Assembly (NCBI GenBank): GCA_963920705.1
Contig: OY987231.1
Coordinates: forward strand, 6,131,424-6,195,423
DNA from: Odiellus spinosus
Taxonomy: Eukaryota > Arthropoda > Arachnida > Opiliones > Phalangiidae
Direction: 5' to 3'
Length of the DNA stretch: 64,000 nucleotides
Positions 34,278 to 46,400 of the stretch are shown here, one piece after another; position 1 is the stretch's first letter, and each line of letters begins with the position of its first letter. A program made the position numbers and the translations under genes. The notes under the pieces were generated by a model, which worked only from the letters and a program-made list of their open reading frames with translations, did no database searches and was not told the DNA's origin.

Positions 34278-35311
34278 ACGGTACGCGTATTGTATGGGGA
34301 ACTATAATACCATACTCTTTAAGGTCATATAAATGTATGGTTATCGCGTGAAACTAATTAAGTAAGACGGTTAGTCAACAAGAAAAAAAGTTCGTTTACA
34401 ACGGCTCCTAGCGGAATTTTCGGAATCCCGGAATGTTGAGTCAATTGCCTTGTAGTAGGTAGCGTTGCCGGTATGACTCAACATAAAACCTATGGCGCAA
34501 AATTTCAGCTTGTTTCGCCACAAATCGACTTTCTAATTACCGATGACGTTATAGCATTGTCACGCCCAAAAATGACCATACTTAAGTTTTGACTGATGAG
34601 CTCGTGACTGTCAAGATCAGAATATTCAGTCAAAAATCAATGGAAAAAAGTACTGAAAACACTAAATAATTTCGAAATCGTGAGAAAGCAGCTAGAAATC
34701 ATTGAACATCACGAACACAAGACAGAAGTCGTGCTGAGAAATTATTGGAAAAATTACAGAAAGGACCAATAATATCGGTATGTACAAGCTACGTTCGCAT
34801 TAGGCTCTTAGAAACCATTTTGAATGTTCAATGTACCATTTTTGACTCATGATCGTTACAGCTGAACTCCAAACGTTTGCGATTTGACCTTTCCAAAGCG
34901 ATTAAAAACTGTTTCAAAGTCTCTAGTGTGAACGCGGCTTAAGAATCAGCGCAAGAAGTTGATAATTGGAATGATTACAGAAATCACTAGGATTATAGAA
35001 CTCGCAAAAATTGATCAATAATCACCTAAAAGTTTGGTAATCTGAAATATGGAGTACACAATTTTGGTAAGTGACTACAATCTTTCTTCTTCTAAAAAAA
35101 TCATAGTTCCTTTGAAAGGAAAAGGAATTTAAGATTAAAAACTGTTTCCCTTGGCAACCGTTCACTAAAGTACGGGAATTCGAAAGGATTTTAAATAGAG
35201 ACGAGAGATTGCGTCATCTCGCGTCCTAGAGTTCCTATTGGCGGGAATTCTCGTAAGAAATGCTTTACCCTTTTCAGTGACAGTTTCGATTTTCTAAACA
35301 CATTTCATATT
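34278..35311. other. intergenic region with a degenerate AGCT-family relic
   Basis: It starts with the gypsy target site (ACGGTACGCG). Around 34783-34942 the text AGCTACGTTCGCATTAGG ... CTAGTGTGAACGCGGCTT has both family ends but a heavily diverged interior. No gene is seen. Confidence 0.5.
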
Positions 35312-35814
35312 AGCTACTTTCACACTAGCATTTATTAATCAATTTCAAACGGTAAAATCAAACCGATATTGAAATCACCAGGAATCGTTTTAAGCGGCAC
35401 GTGTTCACGCATTATCTTTATAAATCGATTTATTGTAGCTTCATCTATCGGTTGTTGAAACCAAATCGGTATGAAACTGGTTCCCAAAGCAGTGTCGAGA
35501 AATCGAATCAAATCGATTCGAGAAATCGAATCAAATCGATTCGAGAAATCGAATCAAATCGATTCGAGAAATTGAATCAAATCGATTCGAGAAATCGAAT
35601 CAAATCGATTCGAGAAATCGAATCAAATCGATTCGAGAAATCGAATCAAATCGATTCGAGAAATCGAATCAAATCGATTCGAGAATTCGAATCAAATCGA
35701 TTCGAGAAATCGAATCAAATCGATTCGAGAAAATATGGTTTCCCGTTCACACGACTCCAGCGAAGCGTTTTGAAACGGTTTAAAACCATTCCAAGGCCTA
35801 GTATGAACACAGCT
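35312..35814 (-). mobile_element. AGCT-ended MITE enlarged by an internal tandem expansion
   Basis: The ends are AGCTACTTTCACACTAGC and CTAGTATGAACACAGCT, in reverse orientation relative to the 26149 copy. Landmarks on both sides are normal, but the element is about 500 bp instead of 280-290, because the short segment GAGAAATCGAATCAAATCG, present once in sister copies, is repeated at 35496-35731. Confidence 0.85.
35496..35731 (+). repeat. 23-bp minisatellite, ten units, inside the MITE
   Basis: Ten head-to-tail units of 23 bp start GAGAAATCGAATCAAATCG. Only two units carry single-base changes (AATTGAATC and GAATTCGAA). The frame across it encodes a NRIKSIREIES-like repeat, an artefact of the lack of stops. 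Confidence 0.95.
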
Positions 35815-35989
35815 ATTGAGAAAACATGTCAGTTAATCGTCTTAGGTATCATAAACGGCCAATAAATCAAACCAAGCTTACTGTTTATTTATCTTACGCG
35901 ATATTTTATCATTATGTCGTTTGAAAGCCGCCCCTATATCACGACCAGATACTTGATATCAAATTTAATTAAAGGAAAACTTTTAGCCT

Positions 35990-36235
35990 TTGAATTTATT
36001 TTCGGAAAAGCCTTGCCAAAAAACTAATGTTCAAACAATTTTTTGACACGTTTTTGGTGTTTAAATTAATTTCTAAAGTCTGGTATAAGTTTGAATGTAA
36101 GCAAGTATAAATTCGGGCCTATCATATTATTTCAGCCTTTAATAGCGCTTGTAATGTCCTATCTTTAAGAGAGTAGGATATCGTTTAATGCCCTAGACCT
36201 TGGGCATCAAACGCCGGCTATATTCAAAATGGTGC
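35990..36235. mobile_element. half-copy of the fold-back family
   Basis: GACACGTTTTTGGTGTTTAA, TATAAATTCGGGCCTATCA and GCGCTTGTAATGTCCTA match, in order, one arm of the palindrome at 22430-22853 (read on the reverse strand for its right half). The second arm is missing, so it would not form a full hairpin. Confidence 0.6.
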
Positions 36236-37183
36236 GGTGGCATAGTCACTTTAAACTGAAATAAAACCAAAATTTGGAGATTTTTTTCATATCATCATTT
36301 ACGTAACTGATGACTCGAGTCAGAGTCCGCACCCAACCAGATACGAGTGCAGTTGGCAACCACGACGTAAAGTCGCATATTTTTTTAAATATAAAGATTC
36401 GATTATAATTAGTTTTAGTTCCCTAACGCAAACATCCTGTTCGTGATCATAATGTTTTATAATACAATCTTTTTCCCGCTGTATTTCTTACATCATTTTT
36501 TATATCATTCGTTCATCGCCTTTAATTAATCTTGTAGCTGTATATAATTTTAAAACGTGATAACATATTGAAAACCTTAATGGTCCACCCTTAGGCACCT
36601 GTTTCGCAATTTTAAATAATATAATTCCGTCGTCATAGAAAAACTAGTCCTTCTTTTTCAAACAAGCTCTTATTCATCGTACCAAGTTGTACCTGTATAA
36701 ATTCACGAGTAAGAAGTCATTCACCCCACGCTGAAGCCTGGTAAAATAGCGTTCCTTCTAAGGAAAAGCCTTTATATCAAATTGTAAATCGCCGGTGTGT
36801 AGATTAACAACAAGATCTATCGTGATTCCAGAGTTTAAAACTCAACCGCTAGTTCGCGAGGGTTAAAATTTGATGTACATAGTCTAAAAATAGTTTCCTC
36901 TCTCTCTCTACATCGGTATAAAAAGGGTTTACAAACTTTAATAAACAGTTTTAGCCTGTAGGTTGGGCGCCTGGACCGATTTTTATTAATAGTAGGCTAA
37001 AAATGACGTTGTTGAGATTTCGAAAAGAGCGTAGGATGGTGGTACCGGGGTTAATCAACAGACAAAAGTCAGTGAGAACGAAGAAGCCTCGAATCTCTGC
37101 CGAGTTTCTAGTGCCAATGATATAACGGCGAGTATTAAATCGTTTGAACCGAAAAACAAGAAGGGTATCCCTTGTTAAACTAA
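36236..37183. other. non-coding intergenic sequence
   Basis: No recognisable gene, tandem repeat or inverted-repeat element is seen. A short CT run (TCTCTCTCT) occurs at about 36900. Open frames are short with unremarkable translations. Confidence 0.6.
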
Positions 37184-37608
37184 AGCTACGTTCATACTAT
37201 GCCTTGGAATTGATTTAAACCGTTTCAAAACGTTTGATTTGATTCCATTTCTCGAAACTGCTTCGGGAACCAGTTCCATACCGATTCGGTTTCAACAATC
37301 TGTAGATGAAGCTACAATAAATCGATTTATAAAGATAACGTGTAAACACGTGACGCTTAAAGCGATTCCTGACGATTTGAATATCGGTTTATTTTACCGT
37401 TTCAAATCAATTAAGAAATGCTAGTGTGACCGTAGCTATGTTCACGCATTTTCATTATAAACCGAATCGGTATGAAACTGGTTCCCGAAGCAGTTTTGAG
37501 AAATTGAATCGGATTGATTCGAGAAAACACGGTTTCCTGTTCACACGACTCTAGCGAAACGTTTTGAAATTATTTAAATCGATTCCAAGGCCTAACTGGA
37601 ACACAGCT
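37184..37608. mobile_element. two AGCT-ended MITEs fused tail to tail, in opposite orientations
   Basis: A plus-oriented copy, 37184-37436, ends GACCGTAGCT. A minus-oriented, internally shortened copy begins in the same AGCT at 37433 and ends GAACACAGCT at 37608. Sharing of the terminal AGCT suggests insertion into, or replication at, an existing end. A further relic (AACGATTCCTAGCCAGTGTGAGCGTAGCTT) ends near 37712. Confidence 0.75.
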
Positions 37609-38099
37609 TTTGATACAGACGGATGAACCTACATTGAATCGGTTTATGAAGATCAAATGTGAACAGTTTGTTCTCAAAACGATTCCTAGCCAGTGTGAGC
37701 GTAGCTTTAATGTACGTAATATTTGTTACGGCAGTTGAACCGATTTATTTCAAAATGTATTTTTGACAGGAGAACGCAACCGTGTTTTGATCAGAGGAAC
37801 TTCTCGTAGCTTGAAAACTGTCTTGGCAAAAGCTGAACTTCAAACTTCGAGAGATGAGTTTAATAAGCTTCTGATCTCACTCCAATAGTATGAAATTCTT
37901 TATCGCTATGTTAGTCTCCCGCTTCTCTAGTTCGACCACTAAATACGATTTTGATAAGGATTTCGCTCGTATTCCAAGTATCATAATTTAATAAGTAATC
38001 TCTTGGCCTAAACGGGAGAAGCTAAAAAAAGGGGACCTGGACAGACATAGAAACTCATAGCGTAAGACTCCCCCAAAAAAAAGTTATTTCCCAGTATTA

Positions 38100-38517
38100 A
38101 AGGGACTATACCAGCTTCGTTCGCACATCGGCGGATATATCACCGGAGAAAACCTCCGGAGAGCTCTCTAGAGAAGACATAGCGGGAGAAAGCGACGGGA
38201 ATTGGAAAACTAGAGCGTGGAAACAAGGCGGCAACGCGTGATTTTAAGGGGTCGACCAATCGGCTTCTAGGACGAGCAGCCTCTAACGTCGGGGGAGCGA
38301 ATGATTCCGGTCGAGTCACGTGTTACGTTGATGTTCCCGGCTTCCAGGGTAAAAACGAGTTCTCCTTCTCCGAGCTCCCGACACTCTCGATTCGAACATT
38401 TGCAAGGATTGTCAGAGGATAGAAAAGATCTATGAACGCTGGAAAAACGAGAAAGTCAGCGATATTGCTAAATTACCCGCTTCAAATCAAACAAAACGAT
38501 AAAGATAGAGGAATCAG
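38100..38517 (+). promoter_or_regulatory. GC-richer block ending in a splice donor: candidate promoter and non-coding first exon of glutamine synthetase
   Basis: This is the only clearly GC-richer, CpG-containing stretch between the gypsy element and the glutamine synthetase coding exons. It contains a CACGTG E-box in GAGTCACGTGTTACG (about 38314) and a CCAATC box near 38257. It ends GGAATCAG followed by GTAAGA (38519), a good donor. A matching acceptor (polypyrimidine then CTAG) lies at 48188-48207, upstream of the coding start. The link is inferred, and another gene could use this exon. Confidence 0.35.
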
Positions 38518-38519
38518 GT

Positions 38520-40873
38520 AAGACGCATTTATTTTTAAATTTTTATTTAATAGACGATATTCGTATCAAATATCTTGATTACGAGAACGCTGAGATGAAA
38601 GAAAATCGACTTGAAAGATTATTTGACCTAATTTTAATCTACTGATAACCAGAATTCATCTCTGACATTTTCATTTCTGTCTCTCTCTCTCTCTATCTCT
38701 TTCCCCGAAATTTAATATCAAGTTCATTATTTTTAATTAGTTAATTTTCCAATTGAGTGAATCTACAAATTGTTAATGATTATAACACGGAAGTTAACGC
38801 ATTTGTTTTTTGGGAGGGTGGGTTGGAACTGTATTTTAGTATTTTAACGGTTTTAACTAGATTCAATTATTAAGAACGATTTACAACGAAAAAATGATTA
38901 CAATTCTCCCCCAAAAAAATAGATATAATTTAAATAATGATTAGTCAGCAATTTACTTAATTTTCTTATTAATTTCCGAGTCCAATAATTCAGTAATTAT
39001 GGTTGTCAAAATTGTAACTATCATTTTTGATCGTAGTTTTAAGATTAAACGATTTTTTTCATTTCGAATTGGCAGGGCTGATAAAGCTACAGGTTATATG
39101 TTTATTTAAAGATAACTTGTAGAATTATCTCCGCTGCAAATTCGACATGAAATAAACTACTACATTATTACGATTGTAAATTGTAATTCAAATGGTGTTG
39201 AACTGAATATTGCCAAAATTGGTAATTGTTTGAACTTTGACAGCTGATCAGCTGGAAAATATATTCAGCAGGCGGCAATGTAGGTGCATTTATTCTTCTA
39301 ACACGTAAGGTTGAAGCGGTTGTAACGGGTTTGGTTTTATTTTATAATTAGCTAATGTCGTAAGCCAGTGACGTAGCAACGTTTCTAAAACGTGAGGTGG
39401 TTGGACAATTAACCTTAAAGCATTTTTTTAAATACCTCTTGGATGTCATAAGCTCTTCTTAATTTTTTTTTTTACAGTTTGAAAGTTTTTAATTCATTAT
39501 TTATCACCCCTTCTTTTTTTTTTGGGCAGCACACTCGAAAGTACACTGGTATCTTTATCTCAAAGTAAACTAAAGCTACGGTCACACTAGCATTTCTTAG
39601 TCGATTTTGGACGGTTAATCAAATCGATATTGAAATCACCAGGAATCATTTTAAGCGTCACGTGACGTGTACACATTATCTTCATAAATGATTTATTGTA
39701 GCTTCATCTATCGGTTGTTGAAACCGAATCGCTATGAATCTGGTTCGCGAAGCAGTTTCATATCGATTCGATAAAAGCCAGTTTCCCGTTCACACGAATA
39801 TACTGAAACGTTTTAAATCGATTCCAAGGCCTAGTATGAACGCAGCTTAATTATATGATTAATAAACCTAAACTTCGAGGGCGTTGGTGAATCCACGTTG
39901 GTTAGGATTGAAAATTATTTCCAATGGATTAGAAATTGTGAGGTATACAAAATTTGCCTTAAAGCAAGGCTGTCAGAATTTTTTTTTTTCGAATTCCTAT
40001 GGGTTATATTTTTAGTTTTATCATACTATTGAAACGCCATATTCAAAATTTTATACCTCTGCGTTGAGACGTTCGAAACTTCAAAATGAAATGAGGCGTT
40101 CGAAACTTCAAAATGAAATGTCAAAAAATATATAGGTCATTTTTATTTAGATGTAGTTTATTTGTAGAACGTAATTAACGATAATTTTCATACGAAAGGT
40201 ATAGTTGACTTTCTGGATTAAGTACTTTTACGAAAAAAACCGCGCGAAAACGACCTTATTACTGGTGCCAGAACGCTCGAGAATCAACTGTAGGCTCTAA
40301 CAATAGCTAAGCGACCAGATTGATGACGTAGTATTGCGGGGAATTTTTATTTTTAAAATAGCGATTAAAATATTTATTTTTACTCTCGCTGGTTTTGGAA
40401 CCATTCGTGACTAGTTTACGAATGGCAATAAAATAACTAGAATCAAAAGTCTATATAAAAACAACTTCGGGGAAAGTTTTCAAAATGTTTGAATCGATTT
40501 TAATGCTTATAGTGTGAACGCGGCTTTAGAAAAGGGTAGAAGGAAAGGTTTTCCCATTAATTTGAAGAATTATTTGACATAAACATGTAACAAAAATATC
40601 GTGTAGGAGCGGTATATAGTATTTTCCTAAACAGCCATTGAATTATTCTCGGAAAAACACCTAGATTTTTTTGGGTAGGAGTACAAAACATCCGCCCTGT
40701 ATAGAAATTGCGATTAACTTAACTACCGTTCGTTTGTACTATAGCTATACTTCTTTTATCTCAATAAATTAACTTTTATTTCGCTAATATGACTACTCCT
40801 CTTGGACAAAAGCGACAAAAGTATTCATTCCTAGATAACCTAATTTATTCTAAAATGCATATATTTACATGTA
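38520..40873. other. putative intron or intergenic DNA
   Basis: No coding exon is recognised. It holds a CT-rich microsatellite at about 38678-38700, an AGCT-ended MITE at 39574-39847, and a relic ending GTGTGAACGCGGCTTTAG near 40527. At 40080-40120 a short word, GAGGCGTTCGAAACTTCAAA, is directly repeated once. Confidence 0.55.
39574..39847 (-). mobile_element. AGCT-ended MITE, full-length reverse copy
   Basis: It runs from AGCTACGGTCACACTAGC to CCTAGTATGAACGCAGCT, 274 bp, with the landmarks ACCAGGAATCATTTTAAGC, TATCGGTTGTTGAAACCG and TTTCCCGTTCACACG in reverse order relative to 26149-26435. It is preceded by TAA and followed by TAA. Confidence 0.8.
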
Positions 40874-41220
40874 TACAGGGTGTTTCGAAAATGGTGGTAG
40901 GACCAAGGTACAGTGTCTTCTATGGCGTTTTGTTGTAAGGGGCGTTGTTTAAAAGTTACGAAATGAATCATGCGCTGATGACCCCTTAACGTAAGTTAAT
41001 AAAATCAATTTTTTTATCAAGCGCGTGCTTAAAAAACCAGCTAAATAATTAAGCAAATTTTCTCATTGAGTATACGTACGTTAAGGGGTCATCCGCACAT
41101 GGTTCATTTCGTAACTCTAAACGGCATATGACAAAACGTCATAGAACATTTTCGTCTTAAAATGACCCATAGAACCTATACTGTAGCTCGATCCTACCAC
41201 TATTTTCTAAACACCCTGTA
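40874..41220. mobile_element. ~347-bp TA-flanked inverted-repeat element (ACAGGGTGTTT ends)
   Basis: The ends TACAGGGTGTTTCGAAAAT and its near-complement ATTTTCTAAACACCCTGTA are flanked by TA on each side, and the inverted similarity runs about 40 bases. ACGTTAAGGGGTCAT-like words recur in both orientations inside. TA duplication with such ends suggests a Tc1/mariner-type non-autonomous element. No transposase is present. Confidence 0.7.
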
Positions 41221-41356
41221 TATCCGAAACGAAGTCATAGTTTTAAGAAATCTGAAACTATAAGGTTCGCGAGAGGTTGAGGCTGGGTTCTGTGTTAGGC
41301 CCGATTATTGAGATTGTAGAGACATCTATCATAAATATACTCAAATGAGAGGATGA

Positions 41357-42073
41357 ATGAAGAGGAAAATGCTCTAATTTTTTTCTTTTATCGATTCTAC
41401 TATTAACCAGAAGTCTATTTCGTGTATATGTTCTCGTCTGAATCGTGCAAAAAATCTGAAAAGATTCGGAGTTTGGTATTCAATTAAAACGAGAACCTCC
41501 GACCAATCAAAAAGCTTCCCATCTTTGGAGCTTAATTGACTACATCAAATATTCGCGACACGCGCTGTCAAGTACGAGATCTAGCGCAATTGGAAGAATG
41601 CATGCCTCGGCGCGTGTCGCGGGAATTTTAGTAATAATGTAATAGATTCGAGGAGAAATGGAAACTATACAAGGACGCCGATGGCTTGTATGGTAGGTTC
41701 GTTAAGTAGAAAAAGACGAAGGGAATTAGTGACATCAGGAAGTACTCCAGCGTGGCTAAAGACAATAATTACTTAAGAAGTCTTTAGCATAATTAAGCGT
41801 TATATATGAAATAAAATAACTGTAATAAAGTTAAACAAAAACTTTATTGACCGCGATACTGCGAATATAATTCACGGAGATCTTAAATCTAAGTGACCAT
41901 CATGCAAGGGCGTCTTTTGATTAGTCGGAGGTTCTCCTTTTAATTGAATGCTAAGATCAGAAGGTTTCAAGTTTTTGTACAATTCAAGAGACACTTTCCG
42001 AATATTTTTCTACGCTAACAAGTCTAATTTTTAGAAGCAGAATCATTAAAAAAATCACTTCATTCTCCTTTCG
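41357..42073. mobile_element. inverted-repeat element, long member of the ATGAAGTG-ended family
   Basis: The outer parts GATGAATGAAGAGGAAAATG and CACTTCATTCTCC face each other. The best-conserved inner arms, TTCAATTAAAACGAGAACCTCC and its near-complement, lie at 41480-41513 and 41915-41948. About 400 bp separate them. A shorter relative with the same arms lies at 48513-48814 in glutamine synthetase intron 1. Confidence 0.6.
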
Positions 42074-42459
42074 ACCTTTCCATCATCTTTTTAAATCGCA
42101 ACTCAATGGCGGCATCCAAAGACAGTTAAAGTGACCAATAGGAAAATGTTTATTATTAAGGGAAATGGGCTTTATGAAGTACTCAATTATGGTACTTATT
42201 AGTACGTTATCAACGTGGTTAGACTTAATTTGGCTGAGATACAAAGGTTTGAAGGAAAATAGATCTACCAAAATACATCGCGTGGTTGAATGCTTGTTGA
42301 GACAACACAATGCAATCGTTCCAAGAAATAGAGTCAAGGACTCGATGTGTTGTTAAACAGGAGTCGAGGTAACTAAAAAGATGCTTTTAAAACTCGAGGT
42401 TAAACGCAACCACGCGTCCCTGGATGACTTGTTGCGAGACTGCTCGTGTATTCGGGTAA

Positions 42460-42702
42460 ATGTCACGTCAAAATTGCGGGAAAAGGAAAACACATAAGCC
42501 TTTATTCTTTTCCAACTTAATCGTGGAAAACGTGGCGGCCATATTGGAAAATGATGAAATAAGATTGGTTAGTAGACAAAGGTGGCGCGTTCTTGGACTC
42601 GAGCCAGTGTTGACATTCACCGAATTAGAAAATAAGCAGAGAGAAGCGAACTATAATTTAGATAACATTATATACGAAGACGATTTTATGAAATTACGTT
42701 GA
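42460..42702 (+). CDS. possible small ORF, unrecognised (80 aa)
   Basis: The frame starts MSRQNCGKRKTHKP and ends DNIIYEDDFMKLR. The second half (VSRQRWRVLGLEPVLTFTELE) has a mixed, protein-like composition, unlike the low-complexity frames around it, and CpG content is higher here. I do not recognise the family. There is no clear partner exon, although the upstream text could supply one. It could equally be a chance frame in a putative intron. Confidence 0.15.
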   Translation: MSRQNCGKRKTHKPLFFSNLIVENVAAILENDEIRLVSRQRWRVLGLEPVLTFTELENKQREANYNLDNIIYEDDFMKLR

Positions 42703-42850
42703 TTTTAAGGAATTAAGCTAAGTGGTTATGGTAGAGTGAATGAAAATCACTTTTCTCTATCTCTTATCTCACTCAATTTAAGCATTATAATTATAAACTT
42801 TGTTTAAACTGATAGTTCCACGAAAGTTTACGCAATATCAAGGACGCTAT

Positions 42851-43354
42851 AGCTGCGTTCACACTATAGCCTTGGAATCTATTTAAACCGTTTCAAAACG
42901 TTTCGCTTTAATCGTGTGAATAGAAAAACCGCCCATTCTCGAATCGATTTCTCGAAACTGCTTCGGGAACCAGTTTCGTACTGATTCGGTTTCAACAACC
43001 ATTATATATAGCTACAATACATTTATAAAGATAATGCGTGAACACGTGACGCTTAAAACGATTCCTGGCGATTTGAATATCGGTTTGATTTTAAGCTACG
43101 TTCACACTAGCGTATCCCAATCGATTTATATCTATCAAACGGATATTTATCCATCTATTCACGTATCATCTTCATAAACCGATATGTTATAGATTCAGCC
43201 TTCGGTTATTGAATACCTAATCGGTTTGAAACTGGTTCCCGAAGCAGGCTCGAGAAAAACGATTTCCCGTTCACAAGTAGGACAGCAACTAAACGTTTTA
43301 ATTCTTTTGAAACAGTTAAATCGATTCCAAGATAGGTCTTGTATGAAAGCAGCT
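42851..43354. mobile_element. two AGCT-ended MITEs in opposite orientation, abutting
   Basis: The plus-oriented copy starts AGCTGCGTTCACACTA at 42851 and loses its right terminus where the second copy starts (AGCTACGTTCACACTAGCG at 43093). The second runs in reverse to GTATGAAAGCAGCT at 43354. A further fragment, ending CTAGTGTGAACGCGACG, extends to about 43412. Confidence 0.7.
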
Positions 43355-43412
43355 ACTCTGACCTTTCCATAACGTTTAGAAACTGTTTCAAGGAATCTAG
43401 TGTGAACGCGAC

Positions 43413-46400
43413 GCAGGTAATTTTTTTCTGTCGATTCCTTATCGTGACGTTAGCGTGCTGGTTACTTTGCTACTCGGTCATAATGCTGGATACTCTTAAA
43501 ACTAAAATGAAACTACATTTAATCCATTGATTAAAACAGGATGCAAATGAAGTGGCGTATCTGTCAGACAGCAGCCAAGCAACGCCGCGACGCTCACTCG
43601 TCACTGGCTCCGCTATTAATCTTTTGTCGACTATTAGGAGAAATTTTCTTAGTAGCAACGATTCGTTAATCACGCCCAAGGTCTTCGCGAAGTTCGATTA
43701 GCTTTCTTTTCTAGCGATAATTAGGCTGTAATCATACCCGAAAGCGTCACGAGTTGCGACCCCCTGTTGCTTCTCCCCGTCAACGCGTGCATACCCAGAG
43801 AACTTATAAGGGAAAATTATCCTTTAAGTAGCCTCTTTGCGTCACGGGAAGTTTTGGGAATAGGATCGCTAGAGTCCACGTATATTAAAACTACCGGAAT
43901 CAAGGTACGCTTTTTTGTCTCTCCCGATATATCGCGATTTCATTAGGTTTGTGGGTTTTATTTTTAAATTGGTTGACACCGGGAGAATCTATCGAAATCC
44001 AACAATGTACGAAATTAGAGTAATGTCTAATTTAATTCTATCTTTTGGGCTAATTATATCGGCGAAAAACTAAATTTTTGGGCTAATTATCTCGGCGAAA
44101 AACAAAATTTTTGGTCTACGAAACCAATTTAAGGACTTTTTTCCCCGAGTTTTATGTTTTCGCTAAAAACCTCGAAAATACGTAGGTGAAAATTTAACCT
44201 TAACTCTCGTATCTCCTAAAAAACAAGATGGTAAGGGTGGGGCCACGATAGTTACGCATCACAAGGACTTAACGGCCGAAGTTTAGTTCGTAATTAAAAC
44301 CATTGCCCAAGTGTTTCAAGATTTTCAATTGAAGTGGTCGTGCCGTAAAGTTTTTCGAGGCTTAATTTGTCTCTAAAAATTTAGTTCGCACGCTGGGTTT
44401 TAAAATAGAAATTCTACTCGCCAAAGCCAACACGCTGAGGCCGTAAGGTCTAGCGTTGTATCCAAGGTACTTGCTGTGTCTAGTATAGAGAGGAAGAAGT
44501 TGGCGTTGAGAACGCTGTGTCTAAAGCCTCTTTCAGACCTAAAAGCGCTTCGATTTCAACAACTGGTTATCAAACCAATGAGAGAAATGGCTCGGGAAGC
44601 AATTTTGCGGGTCAAGTCGCTTCGGTTCAAACAGCCAAGAAAAAAATTACGGAACTAGGAGACATATTTGCTGACAAAGTACCAGTTTCGGAACCAATTT
44701 GGCCCTCAAGTATGAACGAGGTTTAAGAGAATCTTTGACAGTAGAATATTTTTTACTGCAGCGGTGTCGGTAGACATTAGCATGAATGCAATAGAGATTT
44801 AAAATTAGTTTTGTGTAACTAAAAATAGGCTAATATTAAGTATGGCCCGGGACGCTCTGGTATCGTCAATTGGTTCTTGTTTCCACTTACTTAAAAAGTG
44901 ATTCAAGGCTAAGAAAAAATATGATTTGCGGGGTGGGGGGCAAGGCTTCAGTTTGCGACCATTATTTATTTTTCTCAGAGGTTGGTGATCAAATTAAATT
45001 ATACGTTTTCTCATTAAGTAGATAAGGATAGCTATAGAAAAGCACCGCTCCAACCCCGTAGGGAGTCCTAGGTTTTCTTTCATCAAAATTTTATTAGTTT
45101 GAGATTTAAAGCGTTGATTTTTGGGGTAGAAACAAAATATGTTTAAGCGAGGAAGGGGTGGTGGGTTTTTAATTCTCCTATCTTGAGACAAAAACATCCA
45201 AAAATATATTAGCAAAAAAATAAATATTATTTTTCCGTTTTGAAAATATAGTTTAATATTTGTTGTTTAATGATAAACCAATCTCGCTATAATAATAAAC
45301 ATTCTACAAGAGGAATTTGTGAAATTAAAGCATGCTATATCGTGCCAAAATTTTTATCAATTTCCAAAACATTGTCTGTGTAGATAAGTAAATATTTTAC
45401 CATAAAATTCCCAAGATTTGTACATTTTAATTTTATCTTTAACCACGTTTTTTTCCCAGAGTGAAATATAGACATTGAGTGGTGACGTCACAATAGCTTG
45501 AATGCTTTCGAAATAAACGACAAAAGGGGTTAAACAGGGTTAAACGCCCGGGCCTAAGTGGGACTGCTGATGTGTAAAATTGGGATTATGGGTTTACAAA
45601 GACTTCATTCCATAAAAGTAAACACAAAAATCTTGTTCAAAAAGTGTGTCAATATAGCATTCTAATTATAAAAATTAAGGTGGGCTTTTATTTGCAGCTC
45701 GTATTTCCATATAAAAGGGGCTTGGTTCTTTAAAACAAACTTAGATATTAGTCAGGGCCACATACACTTGTGTTGAAGAGGATTATAGGGCTTTTTCTCC
45801 AAGAGAACTAAAACCATCTACGACTCACCCCAGTTTTAGGCATTTTGTAATCTCCTATTTCATTAGAAAAAAACTTCTCAAGAACTCTTTTTTTATCCGA
45901 TTTTTATATCACTTATCATAGCCTAATATATCTTGTTACGCAACAATTTGAAATCGTTATTAATTTTTAGTTACCGTCCAACTTCCGTAATTATCTCGAA
46001 TAAATATATTTCGCCTTTTACAATTCGAGTAACTATAAAGTTCTACGCCCATCTCGACGCTCTTGATATGCCGCTATTTATAACGGAAGTGTGCCCCCAC
46101 AAATATATCCCCAGGCTTTTAATGCTTTATACTATGTCGTGACTTTTCTAAAGTCAGACAAATAGAGTCAAGCAGGGCTCAAAAACTCTGGTTTGGAACA
46201 AAGATATGGGGGATTGACAAAGAAGTCGTAGAACATAACAGAGTTGTAAAAGAATCACGTGATACGATAGGTTTGTTGTTTGTAATTAACGACTGAATTG
46301 TTGGTATTACAAAACTTTGCTTTGTCCCAACCTTGAAAAAAGACAACATTTTACATAGAAACAGGTTCTATTTAACGGCTCTTTTTATTGGTTTCAAGGC

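Noticed and set aside
35401-35865. 154-residue frame with a repeated NRIKSIREIES segment
   Set aside because: It translates the 23-bp expansion inside a MITE and the MITE flanks; sister copies have stops there.
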